From Parapristionchus giblindavisi (Eukaryota > Nematoda > Chromadorea > Rhabditida > Diplogasteridae): a stretch of 64,000 nucleotides of DNA. Shown here piece by piece: positions 10,505 through 22,465 of the stretch. The notes below the pieces were generated by a model, which saw only the letters and a program-made list of their open reading frames with translations, made no database searches and was not told the origin of the DNA. The stretch is taken from NCBI GenBank assembly GCA_943737045.1, contig CALSFV010000268.1, positions 544,260 to 608,259 on the forward strand, given 5' to 3'. Each line of letters opens with the position of its first letter. Within the stretch, counting starts at the first letter, position 1. Made by a program: the position numbers and the translations under genes.

Positions 10505-13500
10505 ATGAGTAACAGAGGACCGGATAGACGACGTCATGCTGACGGTTAGTGTTTTATATCGGTCTTATCTATGTAGCTCTATCGTCTCGTGCAAAGCCAG
10601 TGATCTAATGGCCGCTCATTAAAATATAACTAACTCAGGTGTTTGAATCCACGATCATCAATATGATCACGGATGCAAGTGAAATCATGCATGATCCGAC
10701 AATTCTATGATCATGCCATTAATTGCACAAACTATCTGTGATCATGCCATTAATTCAAACACCTGAGAAGTGGATTTAAATAAGATTTATCTAACTCATG
10801 ATTGTAGATGAGATGGAAGTGGACGCTAAGCGTCGTCGTGCTCCAGAATCCCAGACAGATCTAGAACATCGTGTCGTCGATCTGATCATGCATATCGGAG
10901 ACAAGGTTGGTGGGCTTCCCAGACATTCCACTTCGTTCCCATTCCTCATCGTTTGCATTTCTTGATCATTTCATATGAAAGGGATCATACGTGGGCACCA
11001 CTGCCGCTAGCGGCAATACACCCCCGCCCCCTTTTGGCACCCGACCCCCCCCCCCCCCCGATTTTCCAAAAAAATCACTCAAAATGACGTATAAATGCTC
11101 CATTTTTTGCCTCCGACCCCCCGATTTTTGCGTCCGACCCCCCCCCCCCCCCCGATTTTCATTTCCAGCGGCAATGCCCGCCCACGTATGAAAGGGATGC
11201 ATATAGGCCAATGCTGTTATCAAAGAAGACTATATTATCATCATTAACATCTGCTTAACTATTTTTATATAACTATGTTCCAGACGGGAACGACATCTCT
11301 TGAGTCTAATCTCGAAAAACTTGTTACTCTTCTTGAGGGAGAACTAGAGAAGATCGGAGAAAGAATCATCGAGGTCCGTTCACTATCGATTGATCTACCT
11401 ATTGATTGCATTTATCGTTTCCAGACAATTGCTGAGTGTGCTAAGCATCTTCCGGACAAACTGACCATCTACTCCACCCTCGTTGGACTCCTCAATGCAA
11501 AGAACTACAACTTTGGTGGAGAGGTAGTCCATGATTCGTATCATATATGATAGAAACTGAAGCTATTTCCAGTCAATATAACTACTTTCTCGTTCACATC
11601 CATGTTACAGATTTGCAAAATGCGGTCAGATTTTCAAAAAAAAAATCGCAAAATACTGTCAAGCTTCTTTGTTTGCAACGTCCTTTTCGACCTATGTCTT
11701 CAAGTCTTAAGAAAACGAATTATTTGAAAAATATTGAAATCTGCACCGATTAACAATATTCGAGACAATATTCTGTACTGACAAAATATGATGATTATTT
11801 TAATGATAGCATTGTAGATCGCTAACAACCATATCCCAGCACACCAAAGTGCGAACCTGATTAAGATTGATTGCATTGTAGATCGTAGAGAAGCTAGTAG
11901 CTGATCTTCAACAGACACTCGAGAAGGAGCAGTACAAACAAGCGGTTAATTTGGTTAGTCGTATTGAAGCATCAATTACAACATTACAGAAATTGAAACT
12001 CATGAATTGTAATCATCCTGCAACCTCGAATCAACTTGTTTTCTCGCTAAAGATCGCGATGGTTAAATTATGTATTGTGCTTTAAAAAATAACGGACTAT
12101 AAATCGATTTTGATCTGTTAAAAAGTTGTTAATAGAAATGAATACTCTCTAATGTTTGCACACTTTCTCGCGCTTTTTCGTTTCGCTACATTTCGACACC
12201 ACATACTGTATTATTATTATTAATATTAAATAATATTATTAGGTAACATTCATCTGTGATCTTGCCAATTGTCGCGTGCTATCCCTCACATCGGTTGTGG
12301 AATTCCTCGAGGGTCTTCTAGAGGCAGCAGGAGAGGATGGAGTTCCACAGGTTTGTCGCACATACAGAAATAAATTATCTTTAATCTATCATTATAATGA
12401 TCTATCACCATCAGAAATAATGTTAACATAGCACGATGATGATATTATATTCAATAGTGATATCACAAGGAGATGGAACTCGTACAGAAATACATTATCT
12501 TGATATTTATTTATTTATTTATATCACTGGGGGTGTTTCATCAAGTACAAAATATTTGAGTGCAATTAAATATAACATCCATACTCGGGCGGGCATTACC
12601 GCTGGTAATGAAAATCGGGGGTCGGAGGAAAAAATGGAGCATTTGTACGTCATTTTGAGTGATATTTTTGGAAAATCGGGGGGTCGGGTGCCAAAAATCG
12701 GGGGTGTATTGCCGCTAGCGGCAGTGGTGCCCACGTATGATAACATCACAGCAGAAGATCAATTCCAAAACCACCCAGTCAATACTGTTATTATCATTAC
12801 CTCAGCACTTCTGTATTTGCTGTCACACCTGTAACGGGTGCACCAGATAATAAATAAATATTGATTATTCCAGGTTCGCTCCGACTGGTTCATCTACGCC
12901 GTACTGAGATCGCTACCCTGGATCGGAGTCGAGCTGAAGGAGAAGAAGGTACGGTAGAATACTGTGACATCTACGCAGCCAATCTGCTTGACTGAGTATC
13001 ATAATTCAGAACGAAGAACTGGAGAACATCCTCGGAGGCGTTGAGCAGTACATGAAGCAGAGGGGCAGAGACCACATTCGGGTAAGAAGTTTGACACGAT
13101 TGAACCAGTACCGTAGCCGTTCTTGGTCACTGTGATCGTGCAGTTTGTAACTTTGTATCAATTGGAGACAGTGGTAGCTTCAAAACATTTCGGGACCTTT
13201 CAGAATACTAATCTTGGGGTTTAAAGAGACCCTCAAGATTGTGAAAACGAATTAAGATTTTTTCGGGGCCCTTTTAGGGAGGGCTGACTTATCGATACTT
13301 CAAACCCTGTCACATGCACCCTATCACTTATCCACTGATTCTACACTTACCGTTCTCTTGGTTACTGTATCGTAACCTTTGTTACTGTACCATACTCTTG
13401 GTTACTGTACCATACTCTTGGTCACTGTACCGTACTCTTGATTACTGTAATCGAAACAATTCAGCTACTCCAAGTGTGGACGGGATCAACACACGAGCAA

Positions 13501-13634
13501 GAGGAGTATCTCGAGTGTCTGTACGAACAGATCAAGCTACTCGCGGGAGCCAATTGGCAGGTATCGTATTATTATTATTATGATTATTATTATTATTATT
13601 AATATTATTATTATTGTTATTATTATTATTATTA

Positions 13635-13702
<68 letters not shown>

Positions 13703-16700
13703 TCGCTGGTAAATTGCTCAGTTCGTTTGCTAAACATATTTTAGCCAATTTAATTGATTCTTTCATAATAATAATAATAATAATAGGAATCATGAATGAT
13801 TTTATTTTATGCAATGTCTTTCTTTCATTGTATGTCTTTGAGGAGAAGCACATTGCCCGTCTGTACATCGCCTTCGACGCCGTGCTCTCCGATGCCCTCC
13901 AGCACAATCTGCCCACGTGAGTTTGCCACCCCCGGCTGTTACACAAATGGTTACGGTAGTGATGATGATTATCGATTGATGCCATGTTTCAGATTGGCTC
14001 CGCCCACTCATCGACCCGAATCCAAGTATCCCATGCCCTATGTTGTCTTCCGTCTCTTTGACTATGCCGACTGCCCTGAAGATGTCAGTTTTTTTTGTTG
14101 ATTTATCATTTCATTTACTTGTATTCCTATATAGTGGATCGATCTAGAAAAATAATTATTTCTCTCTTAAATTTTAATCTTTCGCATAAAAATGACCTTT
14201 ATATAGTGGGTCGATCCTTACACTGTGACGGTATAAAAATGTATGTTCCTGAGGCCGTATCCAGAAACGTTGTCAAAGGGTTTACCGCCAACCGTGAGGT
14301 CATAAGCGTAGGGTTAGAATTTTTGCCAAACGCCTCCGCCTACAGTTTTGATGTCATGTTTGCCGGTAAATATTCATGGACACATATACGGCTCAGGGTA
14401 GTTTGAGCAGTTTTATGCACTCTATGCTTCTGTGTAGAGATTTTGATATTTTCGAATATCGAATACTTTCTTTAACTACAGTAATCTGTAAATACCATAT
14501 CGTTTCTCTTCAGGGACCAGTCCTTCCGGGTGCTCACTCTGTGGAGCGTCATCTAATCGATGATGAGCTCGGATGGTTGATTGATCTCAACGAGATGAAC
14601 AGGCGCGATTGGTACGGTAGCTTTATCGATTGATTGATTTCTGGCATCGTTACAGTATCCCATTTATTGATTTATATCTTCAGCGCCGAAGCTCTGCTCA
14701 ACTACACACATCGTGCGTCCGTTCCCCTGCCGTACGTGGTACTCGAAGCAGTCTTTGGTATGATAATCTAGCCCTGTTATTTATCTAAACCATAGGTCGA
14801 AAAGTATGTTACAAAGTACCAAGCCTGACCACATTTTGAGCCAAAATATCCCAAAAATCGAAAAAACCTGACCGCATTTCGAGCAGGATTTGCCAAAAAT
14901 AGAAAAAACCTGATTGCATTTTAAAGACCTATAACCTTCGACCTATGATCTAAACTAGTTACACTATCCTAAACATTATTGATCAGGTCGTCTCTTCGCT
15001 CTGCCTGATTCGCCCCAGCCCCGCCTCTTCTACGGTGCTCTCCTCATCGAATTATGCAGACTGCAGCCGAACACCTTCCCTCAGGTATACGGTAGTACTG
15101 TAGTGATCGATTACGGTAGATGATGGGAATATGTTTTCGCATATACAGTATCGTTATTACCTCATCTCGAAATTGCCTCTAGTTTTTTTGGAATCATAGA
15201 TCGAATAGCTAGGTTATTGGTTTTCAAAAGGTTTTTCGATTTTTGTGAAATTTTGGCTCATAACGCGGTCAGACTTGATACTTTGTAGCATACTTTTCGA
15301 CCTATGTTTGGGATACTTACTGCTGTGTCTAAGTTAGCTAAGATACAAGACACTTTTACTCGTATTCTCTTTTATCGTTTATCTACCGTCATTCTCCATC
15401 TAACAATCAATATCTCTCATCTAGTAATACCATCTATCTAGTAATCTCGCCTGATTTTATGCATTTGGTACTGTACCGTGTGGATTACTGTACTTCTAGT
15501 ATTGATATTATTTGGTGTATTTTAGATGTAAAAAAACGAATTTACGAATATCCTCCCACAGTTTATTCAATAAGAATAGCTGATGGGATGGGAGGGGGCT
15601 CATTTATTTACTCATTCTTCATCATCTTTCTTATCCTCGTCCTTCTTTTCCTCATTTTCTTCCTTCTTTTCATCATCCTTCTTCTCTTCCTTTTCCTCTT
15701 TCTCTTCCTTTTCATCCTTCTTTTCCTCTTTTTCTTCCTTTTTCTTCTCTTCTTTCTTTTCTTCCTTCTCTTCCTTCTTCTCTTCTTTCTTCTGCTTCTT
15801 GGCATCCTAAACGGATTTCGTTAAGTACTATAGATATAATATCGATCGATAGTTGGTTACCTTTCCGTCTCCCTTCTTCTTATCGAAATGAATGTACAGT
15901 CTCTTCATTGCCTCGGGATCCTGCAAAGATCAATCTTCAAGCTTCTCAAATTCACAGTATACCTACAGTAACATGTCTTACTACGACTTTCACTTGTCTT
16001 AACCACTACCGTAACCGTACAGTGCTCAACCTATCGTACCTTTCCTGACCATGCAGCTCGGGCCTTCTTGTCCGCTTCGCCAGCCTTTCTGTAGTACACT
16101 ACGAAGTAGTGCTTGTTCGAGTCCGGCACCGGCTTGTCTGGATTGAAGACCAACTGAAATTGAGACATGGCGATGATTCGCAAACGTCGCCTCCCGAACT
16201 CGCACACACACCATGCTATTTCTTCATTTGAACTCGAAAAGTGGCAGCAGACCGGTCACTTCGAACAATAGACAACTCATCACTCTTTGCTGTACTCTAC
16301 AGAATCTAGAGCATTCAACAGTACCCAGAGTACTCTACGGTACTCCACATTAAACTACAGTATTGTAGTGTTATACAGTACCATACCGTACTCATACCTT
16401 CACACTGTCACTCTCGCCGGCCTTAACGAATCCGACTGGAGGACGAATTCGGAAGAGCTCATTTGATGTACACTTGATCTTGTACATGTAGCGATCCTTA
16501 GACGGATTCTTGATCTGCAATGGTGCGATTACGGTATCTATCAGCTATGGTTTCCGAGAGTACGGCGACCTAGATTACGGTAGCTAGGAATGAGTACGGT
16601 AGTTTTCACTACTTCAAGCATTTGTGCTCGTGAGCATTGTTGTATTTTTGGTTTTTGGTCTGTAGTACAGTAAGACCATACTGTTCCTGATTACGGTAGT

Positions 16701-18253
16701 CAGTGTTGAGCAAATGATCGAGTACCTTAAGGACGCTCACACATGCTTCCTCGCCAAGTTTCTCACTGGCAAATTCGACTTTCTCTACATCCAACTGAAA
16801 TAAACTATACTATGGTTGCTATAACGACGAGACTACGATATAGAGGGTTGATGAAGCAAAGGTTACTGTAACTGGTTTGAGATTACGGTATAAATATGGT
16901 TACCTCAAGTAGGAATTCTGGCATTGTTGTCGCACGTAATTGCAAAGAGTGCGTGCGTGACAGGGTGTGGAGGGTGAGACCGCCGCACACTAGACAATAT
17001 GACAATATAATAAAGTGGAGAATGGATGGTGAAGTGAAATGGAGCGATGTCACCCATTGCATTGTCATCTGGAATTTGCATAAACATGCTATAGAAATCT
17101 CTCTAATTTTATTGTCTCTAGCGATGAATTAGGTAAATTGTGATTGAAATTATATTTGTAAATTGGATTTGTCTTTGTTTGAAGCCCTCTTAATTTCACG
17201 TGCTATTTCTGACTCTGTATAGAACAAGGAGCGGTGAAGAGACCGCGTTCTTTCTTCAATTTGCCAATCTAATTACTGATTTTAGTGTGATTTGTATTAT
17301 ACACTTTTGTTCTGACCACATTTTCTATGAACTATAAACTGGCCTGTAATTGTTATACACTAGCGCTATTTCGCTAAAGTTGCTTGACCCTTTTTATTAG
17401 CCTATACTAGTCTAATAGACTAGTAGACTAGTGCTGTACTAGTCGACTTACATGGGGATGATCATCGAAGGACGAAATCATGGGACTTTGGCTAATGAGG
17501 AAGTCTTTGTGCTGCATGATTACGGTACAATCCGAAATAGTCGGTGATGGGACATAGGTCTACCCTTAAAAACATACATTTTCATGCCCTGATAATGTGA
17601 GAATCGACCCACTATACGGTTAATATTCCGGATCGGCTCTCTATATAAAACTCTTCTTTTAAACGAAAGACTACAATCATACATGGGCGGGCATTGCCGC
17701 TGGAAATGAAAATCGGGTGGGTAGGTTTTTTTTTCGAGTGAATTTTGCCCAAATCGTTTTCAATTTTTCAGTGAGTTTTGGCTAAATCGGGTGGGTTTCG
17801 TGCCAAAGTCGGGTGGGTATTGTCGCTCCCGTGGATAAATAAATAAATAATTAATTAATTAAATATATTTTAATATTATTTATTCGCTTGCAGGTGCTCG
17901 CTCAGGCCGCCGAGTTGCTGTACGAACGCGCTCACGAGATGCAGCCTGCGTGCCTCGATCGGTAGGGAAATTTGAAATTTATTGATTACTGTAACTCTGG
18001 GCGCTTTGCAGTTTCGTCGACTGGTTCTCGTACCATCTCTCCAACTTCCAGTATCGTTGGTCCTGGCAGGATTGGAACGACTGCCTCGAGGTACGGTAGT
18101 AGCGTACTTTTGTATCGATTTTATTTTATCTATTATTCATAGACGACTGTGAGTATCAACTTTGCGACCATCATAGTAATATCGAATTTATGCATACTGA
18201 ACTGTGTATCAATTTATCTAAAATCATGTTTCTATCTTTCAACGCATAAAATA

Positions 18254-18286
<33 letters not shown>

Positions 18287-21200
18287 CTTTGTAGTCTGAG
18301 GTCCTCGACAATAAGTACATTCTCGCGAAGGAAGTGCTCGAGAGATGCATGAGGTACTGTACTTATTGATTTTTCGTAATTATTGATTTTTCCTTAAACG
18401 AACTTTATGTTCAGATTCTCATATTACGAGAGAATATGTGAGATTCTTCCGGATACTCACGAACGTTTGAAGCCAGAGAAGCCTGATGTGATCTACCCTC
18501 TTGATGATGGTGAGTGAATATTTATTTATTTATTTATTTATTTATTTATTGAATGAGATGATCTACGATTTGTGTAAAAACATATTGTGCATAGTTAGTT
18601 TATGATCCTGCGCATCAAATACCATGTTTGTAAGAGGTGTCAATGAGAATCTTTTAAACGCAGTTATGGTTAAAGTTTGATCTTTGTTCTTTGATCTTTG
18701 ATCTCTTGCAGAATCCCATCCGGAGTATGAGCGCGCCCGCCACTTCCAAGGCCTCTTCCAAGAGAAGCTCACTCCCGAAGCAATGATGGATGAATTGAGA
18801 GTGGTCAGTGGTCTGCAATCGTGATAATCAGTCCAAAATGATGATACTCAGTGGCCATGCTGAGTATCTACGCAGGCAAATATAACTGTGATCAGAGGAA
18901 TTTGTCAATTGAACTAATAGAATTGAACACCTGTTGTTTCGATGTATCATAATATGTGTATACGATGGTGTTTCCTTTCGACATAATTCATTAAACGTTT
19001 ATGCATTATAATAGTAATGTATTATAATTATAATGTAAAAATGTGTGTGTTATAATAGATTAGTAGTAAAAATTTAATTTAATTTATTTTAATGATTTAA
19101 ATTCATATTCATCATTTACAGCCAGCGGAGAGTGGAGACGGACCAGAGTTCGATGAGAAAGCCTTTGCCGTTTTCTTCGCCGTTCTGCTCAAACTCGCAT
19201 CCAAGTCCTTCTCGCATAACTTTGCCGCACTCACCAGGTATGTGCTTATAGCCGGATACGGATGGAAGATCCGGTTGAGTACGGTGGAATTGGGCAGTTG
19301 ATTTGTGACTGCTGTAGATGTGAACTATCGTTCCATCCATCGTTCGGAATGATGACCTCATGGCAACCCAGCTGCCCCTTCATTAAAACTGATGAACTTG
19401 TTTCAATGTGGAAAAAACTATCATTGTAAATGTGAACTATTGATTATTTTAGTTTAGTTCTCGTGTTTCCCCTTCCCCTATCATCAACATATATATAAAG
19501 ACAATCAATTGTCAATATTTTAATAAATCAATAATATTATAAGCCTTATTTTTTCGTTCCATTGATTCATTCCCATTGCAGATATCACAAGACCCTCAAG
19601 CACGTTGTCTCCAACTCGGAGCAGATGCAGATGACGCTGTTGAACACACTCTTCGGATGTTGGAGAAACAATTCGCAGGTATTTATTTTTATTTATTTTT
19701 TTATATGTAGCCAGACTGGTTTCCTGAAATGTGGGAAGCGGGAGGAGTGAGAGGTTAAATTGCACCCTAAGTTGGTAGATAGATAGCATAATAGGAAGAA
19801 GAATTAGATAAGTGAGATTTGAAATGAGGGAGAATGTGCTAAAGGTGTGCTCTATTGGTTAGTGATCTACTATGTCGCCGTGGCGATGCGTTTTAGATTA
19901 AAGTCAAATATGCTCATTATTCTAGTGATTACTTTCAGATGTTGCTCATTCTGGTAGACAAACTGCTCAAGATGCAGATTCTCGATTGTAACATCGTGGT
20001 CCGATGGATTTTCGATGATGCCAAGGATGTCCAATCTCGGTATGTCCTCTATCTGATTCTGATCTGATCGATAAATCCCCCCCCCCCCCCAATGATATCG
20101 TTCGAGTTTCTGTAATATCGTTCTTTTTTTGCATTGAAAACTGTCTTATGCATCGTTGCATTTGCTTTACGTGCCTACGCCGTAACGACGGAGACGAGGC
20201 GGAGGAGGTTACGGCGTATGCACTTAGGGCAAAATCTTAAGGCAGGCTAACGATGCATTATATTTGATGGAACAAATAAAAATCTATATATTTATTCCCT
20301 GTGCCATAATATCTGTTTGAAGTGATCTTTGATCTTTGATCTTTGTTACCGTAACTCCCCTTCCCTTGCAGTCAGTGGCTCTGGGAGATGCTCAACAATG
20401 CGTTGGAGAAGTTGGGCAAGCACGTCGCCAAATGTAAGCGCGATCTTGCCGTCATGAGAGAAGAGAAGGAGAAGAAGAAGGTGGATGAGGAACCCAAAGC
20501 AGATGGAGAGGACACTGAGGTGGGTTACTGTAACTGTTACTCTAGGATGGATTACTGTAGGACCTAGCCGAAATACGGTATAGTATGCACTTACGGCATC
20601 ACGGACCTTTTGTTCATCAACCTTGATAGAAATCAACGTCGTTACAATATTTCAAATAATTCTTTCCAACCGTTTTAGGGCAAAAATATAGTCTTCTCTG
20701 TGCTAAAATCGCCTTTCGAAACGTTTTGAGCGGAAAATTCTCGAAAAATCGAAAAACCTGATCGTATTTTTGAAAATCTGTAACGTAACTATCTAATCGA
20801 CCTATGATTCATGAGCATGTATCTTTCAGATGGAGGTGGCTGATGTCGCCGATAACGACACGGAGTTGGCTGCGAAAGAAGCCGAAGTGGCCGCACTCGT
20901 CGAGAGTCAGAAGACAGTCTTCCTTGGCGTGTTTATGGTGCGTTGGCGTATTTACTGCGATTGCAAAACTAATGCATATTTCATTACAGAAATTCGCCCA
21001 AATCATCTCGGAGAGACTGGAGCAAGAGGGTGAGGCTGTCACGGGCAGTCTGTGGTTCACCTTCATTCAGGGACGAATGAGACATGTCATTCTTACGGTA
21101 CGTACAGATTACGGTATTACGATCAGATTACGGTAACGTTATCGATTAGTCAGTTGCCTGTATATCCATGAAAGGTATCCATGAAACTTGATAAATCGTT

Positions 21201-21524
21201 TGGCGACAAACGTCAAAAGCGCACTGGTGGAGCTGTTAGCCAAAAAATGCCCCCCCCCCCCCCTGCGCTACTGACGTCATATTTGTTGTCAAATGGTTTC
21301 CCTAAGTAATCGATAATGTTCAGCACCAGAGTATTCTGCACGAATTCACGGGCGAATTGGATGAGAAACTCTTCTCGAAGGCTGAAGTGGACAAACGAGT
21401 TGTACAGGTACTGTAGATTTTGGAAGATTTTATTGATTTAAAAAAATATTTACTTACCGTAGTTGGATCAGAGTAATTGGTATTGTTGCAGGTATTCAAA
21501 GAGTTCTGCGCGCTTCGTGCTTGA
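10505..21524 (+). CDS. ncbp-1: Nuclear cap-binding protein subunit 1 (CBP80)
   Basis: Twenty-seven exons join without a frame break to 2373 nt, 790 aa, the length of human NCBP1. Exons: 10505-10544, 10808-10905, 11284-11373, 11425-11523, 11882-11953, 12243-12350, 12874-12948, 13010-13081, 13465-13560, 13843-13916, 13993-14083, 14514-14611, 14684-14757, 14987-15084, 17894-17961, 18012-18090, 18295-18353, 18415-18509, 18712-18803, 19122-19237, 19582-19678, 19939-20039, 20372-20519, 20830-20937, 20990-21097, 21324-21407, 21492-21524. CBP80 forms the nuclear cap-binding complex with CBP20 and serves splicing, export and 3' processing. Family landmarks include RRRHADDE with a basic stretch (KRRR) at the N-terminus, [66 protein letters not shown] and the terminal FKEFCALRA. 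Three MIF4G-type helical domains are expected in the family; an acidic/charged linker is visible in exons 23-24. Introns hold many MITEs and one nested gene. Confidence 0.97.
10985..11193. mobile_element. MITE with CATACGTGGGC inverted ends (family A), NCBP1 intron 2
   Basis: The element starts CATACGTGGGCACCACTGCC and ends GGCAATGCCCGCCCACGTATG, giving inverted termini. The interior has poly-C tracts alternating with GATTTTCC. Two more copies sit in other introns of the same gene (12577-12745 and 17680-17838). Confidence 0.8.
11608..11698. mobile_element. Short family-D MITE copy, NCBP1 intron 4
   Basis: Contains GCAAAATGCGGTCAGATTTT and ends TTTTCGACCTATG, matching part of the family described at 8.3 kb. 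Confidence 0.55.
12577..12745. mobile_element. Family-A MITE, NCBP1 intron 6
   Basis: Inverted orientation relative to the 10985 copy: starts CATACTCGGGCGGGCATTACC and ends GGTGCCCACGTATG, with the shared interior GGAGCATTTGTACGTCATTT. A shorter G-tract version of the same element. Confidence 0.8.
13352..13445. repeat. 20-bp tandem repeat in NCBP1 intron 8
   Basis: About four imperfect copies of CTTGGTTACTGTACCATACT. It is built from the TACTGTA word that is scattered through introns across this window. Confidence 0.8.
13565..13705. repeat. ATT microsatellite with few interruptions
   Basis: Around 45 ATT-type triplets with scattered GTT and ATG variants in NCBP1 intron 9, immediately after the donor site. 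Confidence 0.95.
14130..14244. mobile_element. Family-C repeat (GTGGGTCGAT), NCBP1 intron 11
   Basis: Contains TATAGTGGATCGATC, AATCTTTCGCATAAAAATG, ATATAGTGGGTCGATCC and GTATAAAAATGTATG. Matching ordered blocks lie at 17566-17680, 26770-26950 and, split by a LINE, at 33600-34740. Confidence 0.7.
14250..14395. mobile_element. Family-B MITE, NCBP1 intron 11
   Basis: Reads CCGTATCCAGAAACG ... GTTTACCGCCAACCGTGAGG ... TGATGTCATGTTTGCC ... TTCATGGACACATATACGG. A diverged relative of the 7106 copy, directly after the family-C repeat. Confidence 0.65.
14790..14950. mobile_element. Family-D MITE, NCBP1 intron 13
   Basis: Bounded by CATAGGTCGAAAAGTATG and CTTCGACCTATG, with CCAAAAATCGAAAAAACCTG twice inside. 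Inverted termini are visible. Confidence 0.75.
15195..15306. mobile_element. Family-D MITE, NCBP1 intron 14
   Basis: Begins CATAGATCGAATAGCTAGG and ends CTTTTCGACCTATG, opposite orientation to the 14790 copy, with one GGTTTTTCGATTTTTGTG core. Confidence 0.75.
15612..16924 (-). CDS. MSP-domain protein with Lys/Glu-rich tail, nested in NCBP1 intron 14
   Basis: Six minus-strand exons join in frame to 191 aa: 16904-16924, 16726-16794, 16398-16514, 16040-16153, 15861-15920 and 15612-15806. Residues 8 to about 108 form a major-sperm-protein (MSP/VAP-type) fold: [18 protein letters not shown], then [20 protein letters not shown], then [18 protein letters not shown], then FNPDKPVP...[10 protein letters not shown]. 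The last 70 or so residues are almost only Lys, Glu and Asp, ending KKDDEE, so probably disordered or coiled. MSP domains in nematodes act in the crawling sperm cytoskeleton or, as VAP, at ER contacts; no membrane anchor is visible here, so a sperm or cytosolic role is more likely. It lies wholly inside the largest intron of ncbp-1 on the other strand. A TTTATT (AATAAA on minus) follows the stop within a few bases. Confidence 0.9.
17566..17680. mobile_element. Family-C repeat, NCBP1 intron 14
   Basis: Inverted relative to the 14130 copy: ACATACATTTTCATGCCCTG, then GAGAATCGACCCACTATA, then CGAAAGACTACAATCATAC. It abuts the family-A element that follows. Confidence 0.65.
17680..17838. mobile_element. 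Family-A MITE, NCBP1 intron 14
   Basis: Begins CATACATGGGCGGGCATTGC and carries GGAAATGAAAATCGGGTGGG; the right end (TGTCGCTCCCGTGG) is degraded. Third copy in this gene. Confidence 0.7.
20690..20805. mobile_element. Diverged family-D MITE, NCBP1 intron 23
   Basis: Contains GAAAAATCGAAAAACCTGAT and ends TAATCGACCTATG, immediately before the exon 24 acceptor region. Confidence 0.55.
21163..21306. mobile_element. Family-B MITE, NCBP1 intron 25
   Basis: Reads GGTATCCATGAAACTTGATA ... TTTGGCGACAAACGTCAAAA ... ACTGACGTCATATTTGTTG. A poly-C tract interrupts the core. Related to the 7106 and 14250 copies. Confidence 0.65.
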
Positions 21525-21895
21525 TCATCTACAGTAATCTTGTCATTATCGATTAATTCGTAATATCGATTGATTCTATTTATTTCGTTACCGTTGCATT
21601 ATTTCTCAACGAATGCATCTATTTTAATTGTTAATTGTGAATTGTTTACGCTTTTTTTGTTGTTCCATGTAACGTAATAATCAAATCCCTCTCTATTCCA
21701 CACACAGTATCGACCAAAACTTCCGATACTTTTTTTCAAAATGGCATACGCCTAAAAAGTCCGTTATCTATAAATGAATGATTCCCTGGAAAAGTCTCTA
21801 CGATACTGTATTAGTCGAGATCTCGAATTCGATCAATAATCCATCTATTTCATTTTCTGTTGCCTAATTTTATAAACCTATTTCTACTCTAGATT

Positions 21896-21901
21896 AATAA
21901 A
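21896..21901 (+). terminator. Poly(A) signal of NCBP1
   Basis: AATAAA about 370 nt after the stop codon and the only canonical signal before the histone relic. The 3' UTR would end near 21915. Confidence 0.6.
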
Positions 21902-22002
21902 GTTTTGTACGTATCAATCTTCCGGATGTATGTGGCAATATACACAAAATACGCAATGATTCCAGAAATAAATCACACGTTGAATTTAGCTTTAAACATC
22001 TC

Positions 22003-22456
22003 GCATCGCACTCACGGCTAAATCCTGAACCCAACGGCCCTCTTTAGGGCCACAATCCTATACCAAATCAAGTTTGATCTCAAATATGTGTTTTGACTAA
22101 AGTTTTTCGTATACTGTACTCCGGTAGCTGATCTTTTATCTTACACAAATATTGATCTTTGGGATAACTTGTGCGTGGACTACGGCAGTATTATGTAGTT
22201 ACACTGTAGAACGGTTGATCTCGCTCTCACGTTGGATGTAACTCGAACGTGGTATACTGTAGATGAACCTGCAGACTGATCTTTGATCTCTAAAAGTAGA
22301 TTTGAATGAAGTTGTGAATAGTTTCCTAGACACTACCAAGATTTCATCTCGTTCCAACTGATAACGTTAACGAAATGTTCAAGAAACACGTAGAATAAGG
22401 TTTGAATAGGGCTAACATTTATGCATCGAGATGAAATCAAGTGATCTTTGATCTTG
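22003..22456 (+). pseudogene. Orphan histone 3' end: stem-loop plus H2B-type downstream repeat, no histone gene
   Basis: A histone stem-loop, GGCCCTCTTTAGGGCC (22036-22051), sits in the same AACCCAAC...ACAATCCTATACC context as in the array 16 kb away. The 30 bp before it (GCACTCACGGCTAAA) match the H2A 3' UTR. The 400 bp after it match one copy of the ~366-bp sub-repeat that follows H2B, diverged by perhaps 8-10 percent, and end at the same GTGATCTTTGATCTT. AATAAA is mutated to CTAAAG. No histone reading frame precedes it; NCBP1 does. This is a relic of an older histone unit or a transposed piece. Confidence 0.9.
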
Positions 22457-22465
22457 TACTACATG

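Noticed and set aside
11275..11550. 91-aa continuous frame
   Set aside because: It merely reads through a short in-frame intron between NCBP1 exons 3 and 4; the conserved protein requires removing that intron.
15608..15805. Basic and Phe/Ser-rich frames over the K/E tail exon
   Set aside because: They are other-frame shadows of the MSP-domain gene's Lys/Glu-rich last exon.
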